Origin: an uncultured Eubacteriales bacterium
Lineage (GTDB): Bacteria > Bacillota > Clostridia > Lachnospirales > Lachnospiraceae
Direction of reading: 5' to 3'
Assembly (NCBI GenBank): GCA_900319355.1
Contig: ONOC01000024.1
Coordinates: 1-50,678 of the forward strand
Length of the DNA stretch: 50,678 nucleotides
Of this stretch, positions 15,025-23,695 are shown in pieces. Position numbers and translations under genes: made by a program. A model generated the notes under the pieces. The model was not told the origin of the DNA and ran no database searches. It worked only from the letters and a program-made list of their open reading frames with translations. Position 1 is the stretch's first letter. The number at the start of each line of letters is the position of its first letter.

Positions 15025-17118
15025 ATGCTAAAAGAAGGAGTTATTCTAAGCGAACGCTACGAGGTTATGTCGCGGATAGGGGCCGGCGGCATGGCCGATG
15101 TGTATAAAGCGCAGGACAGGAAGCTGAACCGCCTGGTGGCCATTAAGGTCATGAAGCCGGAATTCCGGGAGGATACCGGTTTTGTCGCGAAGTTTCAGAA
15201 GGAAGCGCAGGCTGCGGCAAAGCTTTCCCATCCGAATGTGGTTAATGTCTATGATGTTGGAGAAGACAGGGGACTCTACTTCATCGTCATGGAGCTGGTC
15301 GAGGGAATCACGCTGAAGAATTATATTGCCAAGAAGGGCAAGCTCAGCGTCAAGGAAGCGACAAGCATCGCGATTCAGGTTTCACTCGGCCTGGAAGCGG
15401 CGCACAACGTGGGTATTATCCACAGAGATGTAAAGCCGCAGAACATCATGATTTCCACCGACGGAAAGGTGAAACTCTCTGATTTCGGTATCGCCAAGGC
15501 CATCAATTCCAATACCATCACGGCCAATGTGATGGGATCGGTGCATTACAGCTCTCCGGAACAGGTGCGCGGCGGATTTTCCGATGCACGGAGCGATATC
15601 TATTCACTCGGTATCACCATGTATGAAATGGTTACCGGTCGTGTGCCGTTCGACGGTGACACAACGGTGGCGATCGCAATCAAGCATCTTCAGGAGGAGA
15701 TTGTTCCGCCGTCAATCTATACGCCGGACCTTCCCTATTCTCTTGAACAGATTATACTGAAGTGCACCCAGAAGGATCCGGACCGCAGATACCAGAACGC
15801 AGGCGATCTGATCGAGGACCTGAAGAAGTCGCTGATCGATCCTCAGGGCAATTTCGTAACGGTGGCACCTCTTGCCGCACACGCTGAAACAGCGGCCATG
15901 ACGGACCGTGAGATGCAGAACATCCGCAGTTCGGACGGACCTCAGCAGAGGAATTACAGAAAGAGCCCTGCTGCGGAGCGGGATGACTATGATGATGACG
16001 ACGATGAGGATGATGACGACGAAGGCAGTTCCGGACTGGAGAAGGCGCTGACCATCGGCGGCTATATCATCGGTGCCGTCATTATTCTGATTCTGATCCT
16101 TGTGATCGGCAATATGGCGGGCGTCTTCCATTTCGGCAAGAACAAAGATACGGCAGCGGTGTCGACATCATCGGCACAGGCCACCTCAGAAGCAGCATCA
16201 TCATCTTCTTCCTCTTCTTCTTCAGAGGAGGCACCGGTTACGGTGCCGGATTTCAGAGGCAAGACCGTTGACGAGGCGACGCAGAGCGCCAATGCGAAGG
16301 GCATCGGTATCTATGAGGCTTCCACGGAGGCTTCTGATGATGTGCCGGAAGGACAGATTATCAGCCAGGATCCTGTGGCGGGATCTCAGGTGGCAAAGGG
16401 CACGACGATCAACGTAACCGTCAGCACTGGAGAGGCAAAAGTAACCATTCCCGTAGGTATTGCGGGTTCCAGCCAGTCTGATGCCGAGGATCTCCTGGAC
16501 GGTCTGGGTCTGGTGACGGAGATTGAACTCCAGTATGACGAAAACGTGGAGGTAGGCGATGTCATTTCGTGCGATCCTGCGGAGGGCACAGAAGTGTCAA
16601 AGGGTTCCACGGTCAAGCTGTATATCAGCAAGGGCGAGGATGATTCCGACAAGGTTTCCGTTCCGGCTGTGATCGGCAAGACAGAGGAGAACGCAAAGCA
16701 GATGCTTGACAGCGTCGGGCTGTCCTATACGGTCACCACAACAACGGATGAGAGTCAGGAAAACGGTGTTGTCATTTCCTGCAGTCCTGATGTCGGCGAA
16801 TCCGTAGATAATGGTACAAGCGTAACACTTACGGTGAATTCTCTTCCGGATACTTCGTCATCATCTTCGAAATCCGGCAAATATGTATGCTACAGTCCGC
16901 TTTCACAGCCTTCGGGATATAACGGCGGCTCGGTGAAGATGGTACTGGTTCAGGGCAATCAGTCCACAACCATCTATGACGGAGATAATCCGTGGTCGAA
17001 CGGCGGCACGTACAGCACTCCGATTGAGAGCACATCCGGTGATACCGGAGAAATTGATGTGTATGAGGACGGTGTGCTGATCGCCAAATATCCGAACGTT
17101 ACGTTCCAGGCAGAATAA
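15025..17118 (+). CDS. prkC: PASTA-domain Ser/Thr protein kinase (PrkC/StkP type)
   Basis: A 697-residue membrane kinase that senses wall fragments and controls wall synthesis and growth state. The Hanks kinase domain spans about residues 10-270: GAGGMADV loop, K41, H133-R-D135, D153-F-G, and APE-like SPEQ at 177-180. A strongly acidic juxtamembrane stretch follows (Asp/Glu run at 319-333). One membrane helix lies at about 343-366, then a Ser run (about 392-400), then three PASTA repeats starting near 404, 471 and 543. A C-terminal Ser-rich linker and a beta-rich tail of about 80 residues complete it. GAGGTGAG precedes the ATG. A terminator directly follows the stop codon. Confidence 0.95.
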   Translation: MLKEGVILSERYEVMSRIGAGGMADVYKAQDRKLNRLVAIKVMKPEFREDTGFVAKFQKEAQAAAKLSHPNVVNVYDVGEDRGLYFIVMELVEGITLKNYIAKKGKLSVKEATSIAIQVSLGLEAAHNVGIIHRDVKPQNIMISTDGKVKLSDFGIAKAINSNTITANVMGSVHYSSPEQVRGGFSDARSDIYSLGITMYEMVTGRVPFDGDTTVAIAIKHLQEEIVPPSIYTPDLPYSLEQIILKCTQKDPDRRYQNAGDLIEDLKKSLIDPQGNFVTVAPLAAHAETAAMTDREMQNIRSSDGPQQRNYRKSPAAERDDYDDDDDEDDDDEGSSGLEKALTIGGYIIGAVIILILILVIGNMAGVFHFGKNKDTAAVSTSSAQATSEAASSSSSSSSSEEAPVTVPDFRGKTVDEATQSANAKGIGIYEASTEASDDVPEGQIISQDPVAGSQVAKGTTINVTVSTGEAKVTIPVGIAGSSQSDAEDLLDGLGLVTEIELQYDENVEVGDVISCDPAEGTEVSKGSTVKLYISKGEDDSDKVSVPAVIGKTEENAKQMLDSVGLSYTVTTTTDESQENGVVISCSPDVGESVDNGTSVTLTVNSLPDTSSSSSKSGKYVCYSPLSQPSGYNGGSVKMVLVQGNQSTTIYDGDNPWSNGGTYSTPIESTSGDTGEIDVYEDGVLIAKYPNVTFQAE

Positions 17119-17128
17119 TGCAGGTCAG

Positions 17129-17156
17129 AAGCTGCCGCGATGATTCGCGGCAGCTT
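17129..17156 (+). terminator. Intrinsic terminator between prkC and rsgA
   Basis: An 11-bp GC-rich stem (17129-17139 with 17146-17156), 6-nt loop, followed by a run of Ts to 17161. It lies inside what is otherwise a continuous operon, so it may reduce rather than stop transcription of rsgA-rpe-thiN. Confidence 0.85.
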
Positions 17157-17193
17157 TTTTTCACGGGATTTCAGGACCGGACGGAAGACAGAA

Positions 17194-18075
17194 ATGCAGG
17201 GAAGAATAATCAGAGGAATTGCCGGCTTTTATTATGTGGTTTCAGAGGGACGGATCTGGACCTGCCGGGCCAGAGGAATTTTCCGCAGGAAGGGGCAGAA
17301 GCCGCTGGTTGGTGATTTTGTCACGATTGAGATCACGGATGAAACGGCGGGAGAGGCTAATGTGACGTCTATCCTTCCGAGAAAGAATGCGCTGATCAGA
17401 CCGGAGGCAGCCAATGTGGACCAGGCAATGGTTTTCTTTGCGCTGAAAAATCCTGATCCCGATGCCGTACTTCTGGACCGCTTTCTTGTCTGCATGGCCT
17501 ACCAGCATGTCCCGGTCATCATCTGTTTCAATAAGGCGGATCTGGCAGACCCTGCCGAGAGCCGGGAATGGACGACGCTGTATGAGTCCTGCGGCTATGA
17601 GATCCGTATCATTTCCGCAAAAGAGGGCACAGGCACAGAAGAAGTGCGCTCGCTGCTTTACGGGAAGACGACCGTTGTGGCAGGCCCCTCGGGCGCCGGC
17701 AAATCTACCTTTGCCAATCAGATGCAGTCTCTGCTTCATATGGAGACAGGGGAGCTTTCTCAGAAACTCGGCCGCGGAAAGAACACGACGCGGAGGGCGG
17801 AACTGCTGATGGTGGATGAGCATACATTTTTCTGCGATACCCCGGGTTTTACCTCGCTTGATCTGCCCGGCATGGAGCCGGAAGAGCTTCAGGGCTGTTT
17901 TCCTGAATTTGCGCCGTATGAGCCGCTGTGCCGTTTCACACAGTGTTCCCATATCACCGAACCTGACTGCGGCGTGAAGCAGGCGGTCGAGGAGGGAAAA
18001 ATCAGCCGCCGGCGGTATGAGAGCTACAGCATGTTCTATCAGGAACTGAAGGAAATCAGAAGGAGAAAATACTGA
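17194..18075 (+). CDS. rsgA: Ribosome small-subunit biogenesis GTPase RsgA
   Basis: A 293-residue circularly permuted GTPase acting in late 30S maturation. An N-terminal OB-fold (to about residue 65) is followed by the permuted GTPase motifs: NKADL (G4), then GPSGAGKST with K170 (G1), then DTPGF (G3). A C-terminal zinc motif follows (CRFTQCSHITEPDC). MQGRIIRGIAGFYYV is the family start, so the ATG at 17194 with GGAAGA upstream is chosen over an in-frame ATG at 17140 that lies inside the terminator. One base separates its stop from the rpe start. Confidence 0.94.
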   Translation: MQGRIIRGIAGFYYVVSEGRIWTCRARGIFRRKGQKPLVGDFVTIEITDETAGEANVTSILPRKNALIRPEAANVDQAMVFFALKNPDPDAVLLDRFLVCMAYQHVPVIICFNKADLADPAESREWTTLYESCGYEIRIISAKEGTGTEEVRSLLYGKTTVVAGPSGAGKSTFANQMQSLLHMETGELSQKLGRGKNTTRRAELLMVDEHTFFCDTPGFTSLDLPGMEPEELQGCFPEFAPYEPLCRFTQCSHITEPDCGVKQAVEEGKISRRRYESYSMFYQELKEIRRRKY

Positions 18076-18076
18076 C

Positions 18077-18766
18077 ATGGGCCGGATTTATGAGCTTGCA
18101 CCGTCGATTCTGTCGGCGGATTTTCTGAAACTGGGTGATCAGCTGGAGACGCTTGAGCGCTGCGGCGTGAAATGGCTTCACATCGATGTGATGGACGGAC
18201 AGTTTGTCCCTCCGGTTTCTTTCGGAGAACCGGTGATCCGCTCGATCCGGAAGGAAGGAAGCCTGTTTTTTGACTGTCATCTGATGACGGAGGAGCCGGC
18301 AAGGTTTATTGCAGGTATGAAGGAGGCCGGCGCCAATGGCATGACGGTTCATGCTGAGGCCTGCCGCCATCTGGACAGAACGCTGGAAGAGATTCACAGC
18401 GCCGGCATGAAGACCGGTGTGGCGCTGAATCCCGCGACACCGCTTTCTGCACTGACATACGTGCTGGACAAGACGGATATGGTGCTGATCATGACGGTGA
18501 ATCCGGGATACGGCGGTCAGGCTTATATCAGGGGAATGACCCGGAAAATCCGGGAGACGCGCCGCATGCTTGATGAGGCAGGGTATCCCGACGTTCCCGT
18601 AGAGGTGGACGGCGGCATCAGACAGGATAATATCGATGAGGTGCTTGAGGCAGGTGCGTCGGTGATTGTCTCGGGGTCTGCCGTATTTAAAGGTGATATC
18701 TGTGCCAATGTCAGAGGGTTCACAGAAAAAATCCGGGCGTTCCGTGCGGCACAGAAGCTGAGTTAA
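18077..18766 (+). CDS. rpe: Ribulose-phosphate 3-epimerase
   Basis: A 229-residue TIM-barrel metalloenzyme interconverting ribulose 5-phosphate and xylulose 5-phosphate in the pentose phosphate pathway. Family motifs are APSILSADF at the N-terminus, HIDVMDGQFVPP near residue 34, the NPGYGGQ phosphate loop near 140, and VDGGI near 177 with the catalytic Asp. The last bases of rsgA contain its AAGGAG site. Length is typical. Confidence 0.96.
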   Translation: MGRIYELAPSILSADFLKLGDQLETLERCGVKWLHIDVMDGQFVPPVSFGEPVIRSIRKEGSLFFDCHLMTEEPARFIAGMKEAGANGMTVHAEACRHLDRTLEEIHSAGMKTGVALNPATPLSALTYVLDKTDMVLIMTVNPGYGGQAYIRGMTRKIRETRRMLDEAGYPDVPVEVDGGIRQDNIDEVLEAGASVIVSGSAVFKGDICANVRGFTEKIRAFRAAQKLS

Positions 18767-18776
18767 GGAAAGGACA

Positions 18777-19469
18777 ATGAGGGAAAAAAGAGCAGAGGGG
18801 AAGACCGTTCTGATTCTGAGCGGAGGAACGATCGATGAGGCAACGGCCCTTCCTGAGATAGAAAAAATCCACGCCGACAGTATCATCGCTGCCGACCGGG
18901 GACTGCTTTTCTGCAGCCGCAGCGGGATCATGCCGGACAGGATTGTCGGCGATTTTGACAGCCTTGAGGAGGCATGCGATACCGGCCCGGAGCTGCTCCG
19001 GGAATACCGGAAGCGGGGGATCCCGATTGACCGGTTCAACCCGGTTAAGGATACAACGGATACGGAGATTGCGCTTGAGAAGGCGCTGGAGGAAGGAGCC
19101 ACCAGAATCTGTCTGTTCGGGGCAACCGGAACGAGGGCGGATCACACACTGAGCAATCTGCTGAATCTCGTCAGACTGCGCGACCGCGGGGTGACGGGGG
19201 TGATCATTGACAGCCACAACCGCGTGACGATGCCGGCCGGCACGGAGATGACCATCCGCCGGGACAGCCAGTACGGCAACAGGATCTCTCTTTTCCCCGT
19301 GCGGGGCGAGGTGACCGGCCTTTCCATCAGCGGCGTGAAATACCCGAAGGAGAATGCCGTGCTTGTTCAGGGGGACGGCGGCCTGTTTGTAAGTAATGAA
19401 ATTCTGGAGGATGTCTGCGAGATACGGTGGCAGAGCGGTGCACTGCTTGTTATGGAGACGAAGGACTGA
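18777..19469 (+). CDS. thiN: Thiamine pyrophosphokinase
   Basis: A 230-residue enzyme that converts thiamine and ATP to thiamine pyrophosphate. Visible motifs are ADRGL near residue 40, VGDFDS near 59 and KDTTDTEIAL near 93 (nucleotide and metal binding), and GATGTRADHTL near 118. It starts after GGAAAGGA, 10 bases downstream of rpe, and is the last gene of the priA-thiN type operon. It connects functionally to the riboswitch-controlled thiamine transporter at 43799: imported thiamine would be activated here, and rpe's pathway partner transketolase needs the product. Confidence 0.93.
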   Translation: MREKRAEGKTVLILSGGTIDEATALPEIEKIHADSIIAADRGLLFCSRSGIMPDRIVGDFDSLEEACDTGPELLREYRKRGIPIDRFNPVKDTTDTEIALEKALEEGATRICLFGATGTRADHTLSNLLNLVRLRDRGVTGVIIDSHNRVTMPAGTEMTIRRDSQYGNRISLFPVRGEVTGLSISGVKYPKENAVLVQGDGGLFVSNEILEDVCEIRWQSGALLVMETKD

Positions 19470-19516
19470 TCCGGAAAATAAATAAGACCGCATGAGGGTC
19501 TGCGAAGGAGAAAATC

Positions 19517-20464
19517 ATGAAGACGTATGCATTTGGTGTAGATGTGGGCGGAACGACCGTAAAGATCGGCCTTTTCAACGTGGCGGGCGATCTGCTTGAA
19601 AAGTGGGAGATCCCGACGGTAAAGGACAGAAACGGGGCGCAGATTCTGCCGGATATCGCGGCTTCCATCCTGAAGAAGCTTGACGACAGAGATATTGAGA
19701 AGGATGACGTTGCGGGTGTCGGCATCGGTGTGCCCGGTGCGGTTCTCCGTGAAAGCATCGTGAACCGATGTGTCAATGTCGGCTGGGGCATCAGGGATGT
19801 GGCAGCGGAACTGTCCGAAGCCCTTGGCGGACTTCCGGTAAAAGTCGGAAACGATGCAAATGTCGCGGCCCTCGGAGAAATGTGGAAGGGCGGCGGAAAA
19901 GGCCACAGAAATATCGTGATGGTGACACTGGGTACCGGTGTCGGCGGCGGCATCATCATTAACGGCAGAATCGTTTCCGGAAACTTCGGCGCAGGCGGTG
20001 AAATCGGCCATATGTGTGTCAATCATGCGGAGACAGAGCGCTGCAACTGCGGAAGAAGAGGATGCCTGGAACAGTACGCTTCAGCCACCGGCATTTCCAG
20101 ACTGGCAAAGGCGTATCTGAAGGCGCATCCGGATGAGGAGACGCCGCTCCGGAAGAAGGAGAATCCCAGCGCCAGAGATGTCTTTGATGCCTACAGGGAC
20201 GGAGATGCCGTGGCCACAGCCATAGCGGAGCAGGTGGGAGATTACCTCGGACGCGGACTCGCCAATGTGGCTGATGTTGTCGATCCTGAGGCCTTCGTTA
20301 TCGGCGGCGGCGTATCAAAAGCCGGAAAAATCCTGATCGATCTGATCAGAAAATATTATCAGCAGTATGTATTTCATACTTCAACAGAAACGGAGATCGC
20401 ACTTGCCGAGCTCGGAAATGACGCAGGCATCTATGGATCCGTGCGAATGATCCTGGGAGACTGA
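19517..20464 (+). CDS. glcK: ROK-family glucokinase
   Basis: A 315-residue cytoplasmic kinase phosphorylating glucose to glucose 6-phosphate. The N-terminal phosphate loop DVGGTTVKIGLF, GIGVPG, the sugar-binding GNDANVAALGE and the TLGTGVGGGII segment are all intact. The ROK zinc motif CNCGRRGCLEQYAS is present near residues 176-189. GAAGGAG precedes the ATG. It lies 47 bases after thiN across a weak hairpin and may belong to the same transcript. The alpha-glucosidase at the window start would supply its substrate, although the genes are far apart. Confidence 0.93.
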   Translation: MKTYAFGVDVGGTTVKIGLFNVAGDLLEKWEIPTVKDRNGAQILPDIAASILKKLDDRDIEKDDVAGVGIGVPGAVLRESIVNRCVNVGWGIRDVAAELSEALGGLPVKVGNDANVAALGEMWKGGGKGHRNIVMVTLGTGVGGGIIINGRIVSGNFGAGGEIGHMCVNHAETERCNCGRRGCLEQYASATGISRLAKAYLKAHPDEETPLRKKENPSARDVFDAYRDGDAVATAIAEQVGDYLGRGLANVADVVDPEAFVIGGGVSKAGKILIDLIRKYYQQYVFHTSTETEIALAELGNDAGIYGSVRMILGD

Positions 20465-20545
20465 TCTGCTTATTTCTGCTTCTTCCCTTCAACGCGTCTT
20501 CGTGCTAAAATACTGAAATGAACTTTTATTAAGGGAGGGAGAAAG

Positions 20546-21916
20546 ATGAGTTCAGGATCTGCAAAGGGATTTAAAAAGGTAATACAGAAATACAATGACA
20601 CAAGTCTGATACTGAGGATTCTCATCGGCATTATCATCGGTGCGGTTCTGGCACTGATCTGGCCGGGTGCGATCAGCTGGCTTCCGACGCTTGGCGATCT
20701 GTTCGTAGGCGCGCTGAAGGCCATCGCGCCGGTTCTTGTCTTTGTGCTGGTGGCTTCGGCACTGGCACAGGGCACGGGAAAGCTGGACAGAAGATTCGGC
20801 ACGGTGATTTTTCTTTACATGCTGACGACGTTTCTGGCTGCATTCGTTGCGGTTGTGGCAAGCTTCATGTTCCCGCAGACCATGGTGCTGGAAGAGGCGG
20901 CAACGGCCGATTCGATTCCGCAGGGCATCGGCGAGGTTATTCATAATCTGCTGATGAATGTCATTGCCAATCCGTTCGGCGCGCTGGCAAATGCCAACTA
21001 TATCGGCATTCTTTTCTGGGCGGCAATGTTCGGATCGGCCATGAAGGGTATCGCGGCTGAAGGCGGCAAGCAGTTCATGAAGAACGTGGCGGATGCGGTT
21101 TCCCTGATTGTACGCTGGATCATCAATCTGGCACCGTTCGGCATTCTCGGGCTGGTTTATAACACGGTATCCACCAACGGACTGGCGATTTTTACCACCT
21201 ACGGCAAACTGCTTCTTCTGCTCGTGGGATGCATGGCTTTCGAGTCACTGATTGTCAACGGTATCGTTGCTGCGGTCGCACTGGGGCGGAATCCTTATCC
21301 GCTGATTCTCCGGTGCCTGAGGGAGAGCGGTATCACGGCGTTCTTCACCAGAAGTTCTGCGGCCAACATTCCGATTAACATGGGACTCTGCAAGCGGCTG
21401 GGTCTGGATGAGGATATGTATTCCGTATCCATCCCGCTCGGTGCGACGATCAATATGGACGGCGCGGCGATCACGATTACGGTCATGACGCTGGCGTGTG
21501 CTCATACGATGGGCATTACCGTAGATATTCCCACGGCGCTTATTCTCTCTGTTATTGCAACGCTCGGAGCCTGCGGTGCGTCCGGTGTGGCGGGCGGTTC
21601 ACTGCTTCTGATCCCGATGGCCTGCTCACTTTTCGGCATTCCGAATGATACGGCCATGCAGGTAGTTGCGGTAGGATTTATCATCGGTGTCGTACAGGAT
21701 TCCGTGGAAACCATGCTGAATTCCTCAGGTGATGTCGTGTTTGCTGCAATTGCTGAGTACCGCGACTGGCTGAAACAGGGCAGACGGCTTCCGGGCTTCA
21801 TGTATTCCGAAAAAGAGCGCAGCAAGATGGGAATCACAAAGGATTTCCCGGGAGATACCGCAGATGCCATGCGTGAGCAGAATATCGCAGCTGACGCGGA
21901 ACTTGAATACAAATAA
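20546..21916 (+). CDS. sstT: Serine/threonine:sodium symporter SstT
   Basis: A 456-residue member of the dicarboxylate/amino acid:cation symporter family. The N-terminal cytoplasmic segment and first helices (LILRILIGIIIGAVLALIWP) match SstT. Eight or more membrane helices, the Ser-rich hairpin TRSSAANIPINMG, the NMDGAAI motif in TM7 and the hairpin GACGASGVAGGS are visible. The C-terminal 40 residues are hydrophilic and slightly longer than in the E. coli protein. It follows AAGGGAGG. NhaC, a sodium/proton antiporter, begins 17 bases downstream, which would restore the sodium gradient that this carrier uses. Confidence 0.9.
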   Translation: MSSGSAKGFKKVIQKYNDTSLILRILIGIIIGAVLALIWPGAISWLPTLGDLFVGALKAIAPVLVFVLVASALAQGTGKLDRRFGTVIFLYMLTTFLAAFVAVVASFMFPQTMVLEEAATADSIPQGIGEVIHNLLMNVIANPFGALANANYIGILFWAAMFGSAMKGIAAEGGKQFMKNVADAVSLIVRWIINLAPFGILGLVYNTVSTNGLAIFTTYGKLLLLLVGCMAFESLIVNGIVAAVALGRNPYPLILRCLRESGITAFFTRSSAANIPINMGLCKRLGLDEDMYSVSIPLGATINMDGAAITITVMTLACAHTMGITVDIPTALILSVIATLGACGASGVAGGSLLLIPMACSLFGIPNDTAMQVVAVGFIIGVVQDSVETMLNSSGDVVFAAIAEYRDWLKQGRRLPGFMYSEKERSKMGITKDFPGDTADAMREQNIAADAELEYK

Positions 21917-21933
21917 GACGGGGAGATAAGAGG

Positions 21934-23559
21934 ATGGAAGAGAAACCTTCTGGAAAGAGAAAAATCCTGAACATCGTTGTCATCTGCGCGATTATCGTGC
22001 TGATGATTGTTGCGGCCTGTGTCACGACAGCCGATTCGGTGCAGCAGTCCTTCTGGGCGCTGGTTCCGCCGATCATTGCCATTGTTCTGGCGCTGGTGAC
22101 GAAGGAAGTTTACAGTTCCCTTTTTATCGGCGTGATTTCCGGTGCTCTGCTGTATTCCGGATTCAGCTTTGAGGGAACCATGCTTCATGTATTTGATGAC
22201 GGAGTGATCAGCGTGCTGTCTGATTCCTACAATGTCGGTATCCTGATCTTCCTGGTCATTCTGGGCATTCTCGTATGTCTCATGAACCGGGCGGGCGGTT
22301 CCGCGGCGTTTGGTGAATGGGCAGGCAGACATATCAGGACAAGGGTCGGCGCTCAGCTCGCCACCATCTGTCTGGGCGTTCTGATCTTCATTGACGACTA
22401 CTTCAACTGCCTGACGGTAGGATCTGTCATGAGACCTGTCACCGACAAGCATCACGTATCCCGGGCAAAGCTTGCGTATCTGATTGATGCGACGGCGGCT
22501 CCCGTGTGCATTATCGCCCCGGTTTCTTCGTGGGCGGCGGCTGTTTCCGCCTATGCGCCGGAAGGAACCAACGGCATCGGTCTGTTTATCCGGACCATTC
22601 CCTTTAACTTCTATGCGCTTCTGACCATCGCCATGATGATCATGCTGGCAGTGACCAGAACAGATTACGGCCCGATGGCGATTCATGAGAAGAATGCTGT
22701 TCTGAACAATGATCTGTATACGACGCCGGACCGTCCGTACGCCAATGCGGAGGATGACAAAATCAGCACAAAGGGCGGCGTGGTCGACCTGATCCTTCCG
22801 GTTGTCGTTCTGATTATCGCCTGTGTGATCGGCATGATCTACACCGGCGGATTCTTTAACGGAGAGAGCTTCATTGATTCCTTCGCAGCCTGCGATGCCT
22901 CCAGAGGTCTGGTTTACGGTTCCATCATTGCGCTTCTGTTTACGATCGTTTTCTATCTGGTTCGGAATGTGCTGTCTTTCAGTCAGTGCATGGAATGCGT
23001 GCCCGAGGGCTTCAAGTCCATGGTCGCACCGATTCTCATCCTGACCTTCGCCTGGTCTCTGAAAGCCATGACGGACAGCCTCGGCGCGAAGGAATTTGTG
23101 GCGGCGCTGGTGAAAAATTCAGCGGCGGGCTTTATGAACTGGCTGCCTGCGATCATTTTCCTGATTGCCGTCTTCCTTTCCTTCTCGACAGGAACTTCAT
23201 GGGGCACCTTTGGTATTCTGATTCCGATCGTGATCAATGTGTTCCCGGCCAGTGATCCGATGATGATTATCGCCATGTCTGCCTGCATGGCAGGCGCTGT
23301 GTGCGGTGACCACTGCTCACCGATTTCCGATACGACAATCATGTCGTCCGCTGGTGCGAGATGTAATCATCTGAATCATGTGACGACACAGCTTCCGTAT
23401 GCGATGACATGTGCAGTGGTATCCTGTGCTACCTATATCGTGGCTGGATTTACAAAGAGTGCGCCGATTTCCCTGATTTTCGGACTGGCGGTGCTTTTCA
23501 TCATCATCATGGTGATCCGCAGACGCGAAAATCCTGCCATAAGAGCAGCAAAATTATAA
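21934..23559 (+). CDS. Na+/H+ antiporter, NhaC family
   Basis: A 541-residue polytopic membrane protein. The first helix (IVVICAIIVLMIVAACV) is followed by a PPIIAIVLALVTKEVYSSLFIGVISGALL segment typical of NhaC proteins. Later motifs include FIDDYFNCLTVGSVMRPVTD and FSTGTSWGTFGI, and the GDHCSPISDTTIMSSAGA stretch with conserved polar residues in membrane regions. About 11-13 helices are expected. It is probably co-transcribed with sstT and closed by the terminator at 23603. Transport of another cation-coupled substrate cannot be excluded from sequence alone. Confidence 0.88.
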   Translation: MEEKPSGKRKILNIVVICAIIVLMIVAACVTTADSVQQSFWALVPPIIAIVLALVTKEVYSSLFIGVISGALLYSGFSFEGTMLHVFDDGVISVLSDSYNVGILIFLVILGILVCLMNRAGGSAAFGEWAGRHIRTRVGAQLATICLGVLIFIDDYFNCLTVGSVMRPVTDKHHVSRAKLAYLIDATAAPVCIIAPVSSWAAAVSAYAPEGTNGIGLFIRTIPFNFYALLTIAMMIMLAVTRTDYGPMAIHEKNAVLNNDLYTTPDRPYANAEDDKISTKGGVVDLILPVVVLIIACVIGMIYTGGFFNGESFIDSFAACDASRGLVYGSIIALLFTIVFYLVRNVLSFSQCMECVPEGFKSMVAPILILTFAWSLKAMTDSLGAKEFVAALVKNSAAGFMNWLPAIIFLIAVFLSFSTGTSWGTFGILIPIVINVFPASDPMMIIAMSACMAGAVCGDHCSPISDTTIMSSAGARCNHLNHVTTQLPYAMTCAVVSCATYIVAGFTKSAPISLIFGLAVLFIIIMVIRRRENPAIRAAKL

Positions 23560-23602
23560 GCGGCAGCCGTCAGCCGTAGACACTGAAAATCATGACGGAC
23601 AG

Positions 23603-23639
23603 AAAAAGCCCGGAAACGGATACCGTTTCCGGGCTTTTT
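23603..23639. terminator. Bidirectional intrinsic terminator between nhaC and pncB
   Basis: A 17-bp stem with outer A/T tracts (23603-23619 with 23623-23639) and a 3-nt loop, followed by T runs on the + strand and by Ts on the minus strand. It serves the converging nhaC (+) and pncB (-) genes. Confidence 0.92.
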
Positions 23640-23695
23640 TTCTTTTTTCTTTCAGGTGTGATCCGGCGCCGTCACTGATCGTGAGCACCGGCCGT

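Noticed and set aside
17140-17193. Longer N-terminus for RsgA from ATG 17140
   Set aside because: This ATG is in the loop of the terminator hairpin, lacks a ribosome site and adds residues absent from the family.
21502-22686. 394-codon minus-strand frame opposite sstT/nhaC
   Set aside because: Overlaps two membrane transporter genes, is Arg/His/Asn-rich and spans their junction; not a gene.
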